From assembly GCA_005776735.1 (NCBI GenBank), contig SXOM01000426.1, forward strand, positions 1-5,037: 5,037 bases of DNA, read 5' to 3'. The notes beneath the pieces were generated by a model. The model was not told the DNA's origin and did not search any database. It was given only the letters and a program-made list of their open reading frames with translations. The stretch comes from Pseudomonadota bacterium. Lineage in GTDB: Bacteria > Myxococcota_A > UBA796 > SXON01. A program made the position numbers and the translations under genes. This document shows, piece by piece, positions 1 through 5,037 of the stretch; the first letter of the stretch is position 1; each line of letters starts with the position of its first letter.

Positions 1-1012
1 GCCACGCGGCGCGTGCGGCCGCCGGCGGAGCGCCGCGGCCGTCGAGCAGGGCATCGGCGAGCGTTTCCGCGCCTTCGGCGGCGCCCGCGGGTGCCAACGC
101 GGTGACCAGGCCCGCTGCGATGGCCTCCTGGACGACCGGCGAGCCCGGGGTGGCCAGGACCCGCAGACCCCGGTGCAGGGCGTACAGCACGCGGGTGCGC
201 GCGCCGAGTCGGGCTTCGGGGCCGGGCCGGTCCACGGTGAAGGTCGAGTGGGCGGCGTCCAGGGCGGGGCCGAGCGTGTCGTGGGGCACCCACCCATGGA
301 ACCGGACCCGCGCCGCGTGCGGCGACGCCTCGGCGGCGCGGCGGAAGCGGTGGTACCCCGCTTCGGCGTGGCCGGGGATGGCGCCCCCGAAGACGTCGAC
401 GGTGAGCGGCGCACGCTCCATCGCGCGCCGCAGGCCCTCCCACGCCGTCTCGTCGTCGAACCAGGTGTTGAAGCCTCCGACCAACGCGACCCGAAGGCCC
501 GGACCCCGCGCGGCGCCCGGCGGGTCGGGGAAGTCCGCCGAACACGGCACGACCCACACGGGCTCCTCCCCGGGGGCCCACCGCGGGAGACGGCCGAGGA
601 CGCCGAGCGCGCCGAGCAGGGCGTCCCGTCCGGCGTCGGCGACCGTGCTGAACGCGTCGCCGCGCGCGTACGCGGCTGCCCACACGACCTGCGCCTCCGC
701 TGCCACGTTCGCCGGCGCCGCGCCGGCGGCGGCCTGCGCCTCGGCGAAGGGGTCGCCGGCGACGTCGATCCACGCGGGCAGGTCGCCGTCGACCTCCCGC
801 AACACCCGGAGCAGCGCCCGGGTGGGGCCGTGGTTGCCGGCGCTGACCAGCGCGGTGGGCCGGAAGGCCCGCGCGGCGCCGACCACGTCGTCCCGATGGT
901 CGACCACCTGCGCCTCGTTCCCGATCGCGACGTGGAAGTGGCGGGTTCGGAGTGCGGCAAAGCCCGAATCGCCCAGGTCGCCCACGAGCAGGACACGTTG
1001 GCCGGCGCTCAC
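1..1012 (-). CDS. GT-B fold glycosyltransferase (GT4-like), 3' end outside window
   Basis: The frame is open from a GTG at 1012-1010 to the window edge, giving 337 codons with no stop. By family it would move a sugar from a nucleotide-sugar donor onto a growing surface glycan at the cytoplasmic face of the inner membrane. The N-terminal half (residues about 6-150) starts with a strand and glycine turn (RVLLVGDLGDSG) and contains WIDVAGDPFAEAQ (81-93) and GDAFSTV (118-124). The C-terminal donor-binding half begins at LRVALVGGFNTWF (173-185), continues through VRFHGWVPHDTL (236-247), and ends with a helix segment EARLGARTRVLYALHRGLRVL (from 266) followed by a PGSPVVQEAI stretch. This layout fits GT4-type enzymes, and the LGARTR segment resembles glycosyltransferases found beside polysaccharide ABC exporters. 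The GTG overlaps the stop of the exporter ATPase (GTGA), so the two are probably translationally coupled. The donor and acceptor sugars cannot be read from the sequence. The canonical E-x7-E motif is not clear. Confidence 0.85.
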   Translation of the reverse strand, partial: MSAGQRVLLVGDLGDSGFAALRTRHFHVAIGNEAQVVDHRDDVVGAARAFRPTALVSAGNHGPTRALLRVLREVDGDLPAWIDVAGDPFAEAQAAAGAAPANVAAEAQVVWAAAYARGDAFSTVADAGRDALLGALGVLGRLPRWAPGEEPVWVVPCSADFPDPPGAARGPGLRVALVGGFNTWFDDETAWEGLRRAMERAPLTVDVFGGAIPGHAEAGYHRFRRAAEASPHAARVRFHGWVPHDTLGPALDAAHSTFTVDRPGPEARLGARTRVLYALHRGLRVLATPGSPVVQEAIAAGLVTALAPAGAAEGAETLADALLDGRGAPPAAARAAW

Positions 1013-2445
1013 CGCCCGGTCTCGTCGTGCTGCGCCAGTACCCCCCACCGGTGGGGCAGCCGCACCAGGCCGTGGTCGTCGACGTCGGTGACGACCCGGA
1101 ACTCATAGAGTTGGTTGTGCCACGCCATCGGGCGCACGTGCCCGGCGTCGTAGATCGCCACGCTCACCCGGTAGCTCCCCGCCAAGAGCGCCAACGCCGG
1201 GTAGTGGACGAACACGGTGTACACCCCGTGGTAACGACCGCCGAGCACGCGGTCGAAGCCGGTGTTCGGCCCGTACACGTAGGTGCCGTCGTTCCGGAAG
1301 AGGGCCACGCCGAAGATCGGGTCCTCGACCACCTCGGTGGTCCGAAAGGTGATGGCCACGACCAGGCTCTGACCGGAGTGGAACTGTTCGTGCTCCACGC
1401 CCGCGGCGTCGAGCAACTGCACCCGGAGCACCCGGACCTCGCCGGTGCCGCTGACGAGCAGGGTGTCCCCCTCCGCGACACGCGGGGCCTCCCCAGGCGC
1501 TTCACCGAAGAGCTCCGCCGCGTCCGGCAGGGTGGCCGCGTGCCGCACCGCATCGAGCACGGTCGTGTCGGCCTCGACCTGCTCGCCCGGAGGCTGGGCC
1601 AGCGCCCGCGTCGCCTGCCGCACGAGCCGTGGTGCGGGCTCGACCGCGTCGCCGCGGGAGCGGGCGGTGCGTACCCGCTCGAGGTCCAGGTACGCGTCCA
1701 CCACCTCCCGCGCCGGACCGCGGAGCCGCGGGCGGCCCTGGTCGAGCCACACCACGTCGCGGCACAACGCCCGGACGGCGTGGAGGTCGTGCGTCACCAG
1801 GACGAGCCCGGTGCCACGCTCCAGGAGCGACTCGATCCGCCGCACACACTTGCGCTGGAAGTACTGGTCCCCCACGGCCAACACCTCGTCCACCAGGAGC
1901 ACGTCGGCGTCGACGTGCACGGCCACGGCGAAGCCGAGCCGCAACGACATCCCGGTCGAGTAGGTGCGCACCGGGTCGTCGATGAACTCGCCGAGCTCCG
2001 CGAAGCGGATGATGTCGGGCATACGCGCTTCGATCTGCGCGGGGTCGAGTCCCAACAGGCGGCAGTTGAGCTCGATGTTCTCGCGCCCGGAGAACCCGTC
2101 CTGAAAACCGACGCCGAGGTCCAACAGCGCGCTGAGGCGCCCGTGTACGCGCACCTCGCCCTCGGTGGGCTCGGTGATCCCCGCCAAGAGCCGCAAGAGC
2201 GTACTCTTGCCCGCTCCGTTGCTGCCGATCACCCCGATCGCCTCGCCGCGCCCCAGCGACAGCTCGAACCCGCGCACCGCCCAGTGTTCACGGTGGTGGG
2301 TGCGGCTGCCGAGGAGCTCGAAGAACCGCGACCGATCGTTCTGGTAGATGTCGAAGCGCTTGCCGAGGGCGCGGGCTTCGAGCACCGGTGCGGTGACAGT
2401 CGGGGGGGGAGTTGGGTCGGACACGGGCCTTCGGCTCGTGCGCAT
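1009..2445 (-). CDS. wzt: Wzt-type polysaccharide ABC exporter ATP-binding protein
   Basis: This is the ATPase that would power export of an undecaprenyl-linked O-antigen or related glycan through a membrane permease. From ATG 2445 it has 478 residues. Visible in order: Walker A GSNGAGKST (74-82), Q-loop region GVGFQDGFSGRENIEL (111-126), signature YSTGMSLRLGFA (162-173), Walker B VLLVDEVLAVGD (182-193) and switch histidine VTHDLHAV (217-224). An Ala/Pro/Arg-rich stretch (about 255-330) leads to a C-terminal beta domain with GTGEVRVLRVQLLD, DPIFGVALFRNDGTYVYGPNT and a final GLVRLPHRW, matching the carbohydrate-binding domain of Wzt proteins. At 478 residues it is somewhat longer than the enterobacterial O9a Wzt, through the long linker. 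Start choice: ATG 2445 has a weak AGG 5 nt upstream. GTG 2463 (plus 6 residues) and GTG 2424 (minus 7) are alternatives. The gene is first in its transcript, with no wzm-like permease upstream. A teichoic acid or capsule exporter of the same family is the main alternative role. Confidence 0.93.
   Translation of the reverse strand: MRTSRRPVSDPTPPPTVTAPVLEARALGKRFDIYQNDRSRFFELLGSRTHHREHWAVRGFELSLGRGEAIGVIGSNGAGKSTLLRLLAGITEPTEGEVRVHGRLSALLDLGVGFQDGFSGRENIELNCRLLGLDPAQIEARMPDIIRFAELGEFIDDPVRTYSTGMSLRLGFAVAVHVDADVLLVDEVLAVGDQYFQRKCVRRIESLLERGTGLVLVTHDLHAVRALCRDVVWLDQGRPRLRGPAREVVDAYLDLERVRTARSRGDAVEPAPRLVRQATRALAQPPGEQVEADTTVLDAVRHAATLPDAAELFGEAPGEAPRVAEGDTLLVSGTGEVRVLRVQLLDAAGVEHEQFHSGQSLVVAITFRTTEVVEDPIFGVALFRNDGTYVYGPNTGFDRVLGGRYHGVYTVFVHYPALALLAGSYRVSVAIYDAGHVRPMAWHNQLYEFRVVTDVDDHGLVRLPHRWGVLAQHDETGR
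2402..2409. repeat. Homopolymer G8/C8 tract in the 5' part of wzt
   Basis: Eight consecutive G residues on the plus strand read as C8 in the wzt-like gene, where they encode part of a PTPPPT stretch 12-14 residues after the ATG at 2445. It is the longest single-base run I noticed in the window. A slip of one base here would shift the frame before the ATPase domain and abolish the product. Whether it varies is unknown, and proline codons in a GC-rich genome make short C runs common. Confidence 0.5.
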
Positions 2446-2457
2446 GGTAGCCTGTCT

Positions 2458-2473
2458 CGCCACCGCGGTGGCG
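2458..2473. promoter_or_regulatory. Perfect 16 bp palindrome in divergent intergenic gap (candidate operator or RNA hairpin)
   Basis: CGCCACCGCGGTGGCG is identical to its own reverse complement over all 16 bases; the flanking bases (T 2457, C 2474) break the symmetry. It lies between ATG 2445 (minus) and ATG 2481 (plus), so it could be a dimeric repressor site controlling both directions. It could instead fold in the transcript: its right arm contains GGTGG (2467-2471), the best Shine-Dalgarno candidate for the nuclease gene, 9 nt before its ATG. I see no convincing -35/-10 pair in the gap, and the promoters may extend into the wzt coding region. No regulator family can be named from the sequence. 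Confidence 0.4.
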
Positions 2474-2480
2474 CAACTCC

Positions 2481-3104
2481 ATGCTTCACCTGCTGCTCGC
2501 CTGCCACACCCTCGACTCGGTCCCGGTGGTCGAAGCCCCCCACTGCCGCGCCGACGTGCTCGGGTACGTCGTGGCGACGCTCGATGGGGACACCATCCGG
2601 GTCGCGACGCTCGAAGGCGCGTCCGTCTCGGGCGGGGGCGACACCGCCGACACCGGCGAGGGCGAGGTCGTGCAGGGCGCGGTCACGCTGCTCGACGTGC
2701 GGCTGTTGGGCATCGACGCCCCGGAGATCGCGCACGACGACACGGAGGTTGCCGACTGCTTCGGTCCCGAGGCCGAGGACTACGTGCGGTCGATGTTGCT
2801 CGGCCGGCAGGTCATCCTGTCCTTCGACCTCACGTGCACCGACATGTACGACCGGTCGTTGTCGTATGTCTACCTCACCGACGACGAGACGCGCTGGGAG
2901 CTCGACGACTGCACCGAGGCGGACTGCACGCTCGACGACGACGCGTCCGCCACGGCGGTGGTGCCGGTCAACGAGATGATCGTGCGCGGCGGCTACGCCC
3001 GGGTCTTCGAGGAGTTCGACGACATCCGCCTCGCGGAGACCTACTACCGCGCGCAAGACGCGGCGCAGGCAAAAAACCAAGGCCTCTGGGCCGTTTGTGA
3101 GTGA
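2481..3104 (+). CDS. Staphylococcal-nuclease-like (SNase/TNase) protein, probable lipoprotein
   Basis: This is a predicted Ca2+-dependent phosphodiesterase of the thermonuclease OB-fold family, 207 residues. The catalytic set is visible: LDGDT (34-38, with D37), VRLLGIDAPE (73-82, with R74, D79 and E82) and DRSLSYVYL (124-132, with R125). The family's closing elements follow: VNEMIVRGGYARV (163-175) and AQAKNQGLW (195-203). An insertion of about 20 residues (45-66, containing GDTADTG) separates DGDT from RLLG. A second, of about 28 residues (133-162), is strongly acidic and holds C144 and C149. The leader is MLHLLLAC, with a lipobox-like LLAC and Cys at position 8. An in-frame TAG (2448-2450) with no start codon between it and the ATG rules out a longer N-terminus. 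Besides C8 there are six cysteines, compatible with disulfides in an exported protein. It is the first gene of the plus operon and stops 7 nt before the next start. The fold call is firm; export is inferred. Confidence 0.9.
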   Translation: MLHLLLACHTLDSVPVVEAPHCRADVLGYVVATLDGDTIRVATLEGASVSGGGDTADTGEGEVVQGAVTLLDVRLLGIDAPEIAHDDTEVADCFGPEAEDYVRSMLLGRQVILSFDLTCTDMYDRSLSYVYLTDDETRWELDDCTEADCTLDDDASATAVVPVNEMIVRGGYARVFEEFDDIRLAETYYRAQDAAQAKNQGLWAVCE

Positions 3105-3106
3105 GG
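3103..3106 (+). promoter_or_regulatory. Shine-Dalgarno GAGG deciding the start of the coiled-coil gene
   Basis: GAGG lies 5 nt before ATG 3112 and shares bases with the TGA stop of the nuclease gene (3102-3104). This favours ATG 3112 over the in-frame GTG at 3097, which has no comparable upstream site, and implies that ribosomes finishing the nuclease re-initiate here. Confidence 0.6.
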
Positions 3107-3111
3107 ACCGA

Positions 3112-4035
3112 ATGAGCGAGAGCGGGAAACACCCGGCGGTCATCGCCGTGCTCGAAGAGATCGCCCAGTGGAAGTCCCGGGCCGACGGCGAGTTCACCAC
3201 CTCGATGGCCGAGGTCGACCGCGAGGAGGACGCCTCCCGTCGCGCGATCGAGGAGGCGCAGCGCCAACTCCTCGCGCTGGCGACGCTCCGCGCCGAGCTC
3301 CGCGACAAACACGCGCAGGTCGCGATGGAGGCCGAGCGCCGCGAGCGCGCCGCGCTGCGGGAAGGCCTCTCCACCGACCGCGGCGTGATCGAGGCGCGTG
3401 CCGCCCAGCTCGACGTCGCGATCGGCGCGCGCGAGGCCGAGCTGCAAGGCCAGCTCAAGGACCCCGAGGTCGCCGCCGCGGTCGAGGAGTACGAGAAGTT
3501 CGTCGAGGTCGAGGCGTCGTTGGCGGCGCTTCCCGCCAGCTATCGCCGCGCGATCCTCGACCACCACGAGCGGGTCCGGCGTCGCCTCGAGCCAGTGATT
3601 GCCGCCAGCAACGCCGGGCCGCCGGTGCTCGGCCTCTCGCCGGTGGGCGTCGGGGTCCTCTTCGCCGTCGACCCCGCAGACGGCACCCCCGAGGCGCTGG
3701 TCGCGGTGCTCCCCGTGCCGTACTCGGTGTGTCGCGACTGGGCCGAGCGGAAGGAAGACCTCGCCTCACTGTTCGCGTACCGGGTGGTGGCCGCGGTCTC
3801 GCGCCTGCTCGCCGCGGTGGGGGCCGGGTCCGCGCCCATCCAGTACACCGAGCTCGCGGGGTGCCTCGCCATCCAGGTCTGGCTCGGCGACTGCGAGATC
3901 GTGGGCGACCTCAACGAGCGCGCGCTCGAAGAGATCGACGCGCTGCGCGAGGAGGCGGAGGAGCTCTCCGCCGCCGGGATCGAACTGTACGGCTTGTGGG
4001 TGCGCGCCGCGATGCTCGCGGACGAGGAGGGCTGA
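3112..4035 (+). CDS. Unknown protein, N-terminal coiled coil plus C-terminal alpha/beta domain
   Basis: I do not recognise the family. The product is 307 residues with no signal peptide or membrane segment, so it is probably cytoplasmic. Residues about 10-165 are highly charged and helical, rich in Glu, Arg, Ala and Leu with heptad-like spacing (for example AIEEAQRQLLALATLRAEL at 45-63), suggesting an extended coiled coil or helical bundle. Residues about 168-265 change character: Gly/Val-rich strands (PVLGLSPVGVGVLFAVD, PEALVAVLPVPYSVC, CLAIQVWLGDCEIVG) alternate with helices (DLASLFAYRVVAAVSRLLAAV), as in a compact alpha/beta domain. A final acidic helix (ALEEIDALREEAEEL, 271-285) follows. 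No nucleotide-binding or catalytic motif is apparent. ATG 3112 is preferred for its GAGG; GTG 3097 would add five residues. Its TGA overlaps the next ATG by one base (TGATG), so the two products are probably made in fixed proportion and may interact. A structural or scaffold role is a guess. Confidence 0.82.
   Translation: MSESGKHPAVIAVLEEIAQWKSRADGEFTTSMAEVDREEDASRRAIEEAQRQLLALATLRAELRDKHAQVAMEAERRERAALREGLSTDRGVIEARAAQLDVAIGAREAELQGQLKDPEVAAAVEEYEKFVEVEASLAALPASYRRAILDHHERVRRRLEPVIAASNAGPPVLGLSPVGVGVLFAVDPADGTPEALVAVLPVPYSVCRDWAERKEDLASLFAYRVVAAVSRLLAAVGAGSAPIQYTELAGCLAIQVWLGDCEIVGDLNERALEEIDALREEAEELSAAGIELYGLWVRAAMLADEEG
4024..4030 (+). promoter_or_regulatory. Strong Shine-Dalgarno GAGGAGG inside the end of the coiled-coil gene
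   Basis: GAGGAGG ends 4 nt before ATG 4035. It is the strongest ribosome binding site in the window and also encodes the acidic tail of the upstream protein. Together with the TGATG stop-start overlap it supports coupled translation of the two genes. Confidence 0.65.
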
Positions 4036-4529
4036 TGGCGGGTCTCGAACTCTTTCAACGGATGAGCGTGGAGCAGGTGGCCCGTTGGCTCGAGCTGCAC
4101 CCGTTCGAGATCGTGCGCATCCTCGTCGCGGACGGTTCGTTGCCGAGCGACCTCAAGCTCGATGCCAACTGCGTCGAGCGGGTGCGCGTCGCCGGCGGCC
4201 TCGAGACGTGGTGGGACGGTCCGCCGGCGCCGCGCGGCGACGAGCCGCCGGTGCGCGCCCTGGTGCGCGCCCTCTTCGCCCGCTTGCTCGACCGCGGGTA
4301 CGTCGAGCCCAAGCTGGTCCGCGCCGACAACCTGTTCCGCGGCCTCGACGCCGAGCACCAGCGGGCGCTCCGTCGGTCCGTCAACGCGCTCATCCGGGGC
4401 GGGGTGCTCACGAGCGCGATGTCGGCGACCGGGCTCACGCTCTCGCTCGCGGCCGGCCGCGAGGCCGACGCCCGCACCTTCGCCGACCAGGGGGCCGGTC
4501 CGATCGACCGGCTCTGGGATCAGGACTGA
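4035..4529 (+). CDS. Small HTH/winged-helix-like protein of unknown function
   Basis: The product is 164 residues, cytoplasmic by composition. Residues 11-60 look like a small helix-turn-helix: SVEQVARWLELHPFEIVRIL is a helix-turn-helix pattern (a 'VEQVAxWLxLxPxxIxRIL' arrangement as in MerR/excisionase-like domains), followed by a LPSDLKLDANCVERV turn and helix. After a Pro-rich linker (63-72, PPAPRGDEPP), residues 73-140 form a second helical unit (VRALVRALFARLLDRGYVEP, then LDAEHQRALRRSVNALIRGG) ending in a strand pair VLTSAMSATGLTLSLA. That helix-helix-hairpin order resembles a winged helix. The tail 141-164 is polar. No named family is recognised, and DNA binding is an inference from pattern only. 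Translation starts at ATG 4035 within TGATG. Possible roles are autoregulation of the operon or a winged-helix subunit of a complex with the coiled-coil protein. Confidence 0.8.
   Translation: MAGLELFQRMSVEQVARWLELHPFEIVRILVADGSLPSDLKLDANCVERVRVAGGLETWWDGPPAPRGDEPPVRALVRALFARLLDRGYVEPKLVRADNLFRGLDAEHQRALRRSVNALIRGGVLTSAMSATGLTLSLAAGREADARTFADQGAGPIDRLWDQD
4522..4525 (+). promoter_or_regulatory. Shine-Dalgarno AGGA for the fourth operon gene
   Basis: AGGA lies 6 nt before GTG 4532 and just ahead of the TGA of the preceding gene (4527-4529). It is the main support for choosing the GTG as a start, since the gene's N-terminus has no conserved domain to anchor it. Confidence 0.5.
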
Positions 4530-4531
4530 CA

Positions 4532-5037
4532 GTGTCCGACAGCGGCTCAGGTCGGCGGGGGAGGCTTTTCGCCCGTCCGGGAGCGCTCCTGGTGGACGAC
4601 CGTCCGCTCCGGATCGACCTGCCGCTGCCCCCGCCGCTGGACATGCCGCTGGCCGAGGCCGAGTCGCCGCCGGGGCTGCCTGCCGAGGTCGACGACGCCG
4701 AAGAGGAGCCGCTTCGCGGCCCTGCGCGACTTTTTGTCGGCCCTCCGCGCTCGGTGTCGCCCGCGGGTGTGCGTGCGGCGGGCCTCGTGGACACCACCGA
4801 CATCGGCGTCCACGACGCGGAGGCGCACCCCCCCGAAGACTGGGAGTCGCGCTTGCGCTGGACCGGGCTCGATCGTTCCGCGCGCACCGTCGCCGAAGAC
4901 GGCGAGGGGCGGCGCGATCGCGAGCGCCGCGAGCGCGCCCGGGCCGCCGCCACTGAGCGGGGGAATTGGGACGCGATGGCCAGCCCACCCGCGCGCCCGG
5001 TCTCGCCGCCCCAGCCCGCGTGGCCGGTCGCGGAGCC
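4532..5037 (+). CDS. Unknown Pro/Arg/Glu-rich protein, N-terminal part only
   Basis: The frame is open from GTG 4532 to the window edge (168 complete codons), two bases after the previous stop. Third codon positions are strongly GC-biased, as in the upstream genes, which supports real coding. The visible part is low in complexity: RPLRIDLPLPPPLDMPLAEA (24-43), acidic AEVDDAEEEP (51-60), the segment PPEDWESRLRWTGLDRSA (100-117), a charged helix RRDRERRERARAAATE (127-142), then a Pro-rich run PPARPVSPPQPAWP (152-165). I see no signal peptide, membrane segment or enzyme motif, and this section is probably mostly disordered. It may be the flexible N-terminal region of a larger protein whose functional domain lies beyond the window. 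Function is unknown. Position suggests it works with the coiled-coil and helix-turn-helix proteins. Confidence 0.7.
   Translation, partial: MSDSGSGRRGRLFARPGALLVDDRPLRIDLPLPPPLDMPLAEAESPPGLPAEVDDAEEEPLRGPARLFVGPPRSVSPAGVRAAGLVDTTDIGVHDAEAHPPEDWESRLRWTGLDRSARTVAEDGEGRRDRERRERARAAATERGNWDAMASPPARPVSPPQPAWPVAE

Noticed and set aside
711..727. Inverted repeat of 8 bases with a one-base spacer in the glycosyltransferase gene
   Set aside because: It falls inside an Ala/Gly-rich coding stretch of GCC/GGC codons, has no T-run after it, and is likely compositional.
102..1108. Two overlapping plus-strand open frames of over 300 codons opposite the left edge
   Set aside because: The minus strand here reads as a glycosyltransferase with family-like motifs along its whole length and has no stop. 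The plus frames show no domain.
2430..2480. Possible sigma-70 promoters around the divergent gap
   Set aside because: The hexamers available (such as TAGCCT near 2448) match the consensus poorly and have no well-spaced -35 partner, so I do not call a promoter.
952..2979. A 675-codon open frame on the plus strand, antisense to wzt and running into the nuclease gene
   Set aside because: It lies opposite a Wzt protein with every ATPase motif intact and has no recognisable domain. Long antisense open frames are expected in GC-rich genes.
3070..3076. A AAA AAC heptamer in the nuclease gene, matching the pattern of a -1 frameshift site
   Set aside because: A -1 shift leads to a stop at 3098-3100 after a few residues and does not join the next gene, which lies in the +1 frame. 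The tract encodes the normal family ending AQAKNQGLW.
2229..3458. A 409-codon minus-strand frame across wzt, the intergenic gap and the nuclease
   Set aside because: It covers the conserved nuclease and exporter sequences in the wrong frame and has Ser/Arg-rich low-complexity content typical of a shadow frame.
3333..4939. A 19-base direct repeat (3333-3351 and 4921-4939)
   Set aside because: Both copies encode ERRERA with the same preferred codons in charged helices, so composition and codon bias explain the match.
3540..4988. A 482-codon minus-strand frame opposite genes 2-4 of the plus operon
   Set aside because: The plus-strand genes have Shine-Dalgarno sites, a TGATG overlap and consistent third-position GC bias. 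The minus frame is Arg/Pro/Ala-rich without domains.

Overview
This 5.0 kb window is GC-rich and almost wholly coding. It holds two divergently transcribed gene sets that meet at a 35 bp gap (2446-2480). No tRNA, rRNA, CRISPR array, insertion sequence or terminator is visible, and both gene sets run off the window. The codons end mostly in G or C. The nuclease carries an Asp-Thr-rich tract (GDTADTG) and a very short lipoprotein-like leader, features I associate with Myxococcota and related deltaproteobacterial lineages. That assignment is an inference from style, not from a marker gene.

Left half, minus strand (2445 down to 1): an ABC transporter ATPase of the Wzt type (O-antigen or other surface polysaccharide export), with an N-terminal nucleotide-binding domain and a C-terminal glycan-recognition domain. 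Its stop overlaps the GTG start of a GT-B fold glycosyltransferase (GTGA overlap), whose 3' end lies outside the window. Together they look like the start of a surface polysaccharide assembly and export cluster. The permease partner (Wzm) is not next to the ATPase on its upstream side, which is unusual.

Right half, plus strand (2481 to 5037): four tightly packed genes that look like one translationally coupled operon. They are (1) a staphylococcal-nuclease-like enzyme with the catalytic residues intact, two unusual insertions and a minimal lipobox leader; (2) a 307-residue protein with a long N-terminal coiled coil and an unrecognised C-terminal domain; (3) a 164-residue protein that looks like a helix-turn-helix or winged-helix protein; (4) the start of a proline-, arginine- and glutamate-rich protein, probably disordered. 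Gaps are 7 nt, a 1-nt overlap and 2 nt, with Shine-Dalgarno sequences lying on the preceding stop codons. I recognise only the nuclease. The set of genes 2-4 is the best candidate here for something undescribed.

The divergent gap contains a perfect 16 bp palindrome that overlaps the probable ribosome binding site of the nuclease gene. A run of eight C residues lies near the 5' end of the wzt-like gene. Either could be a control point, but neither is demonstrated.
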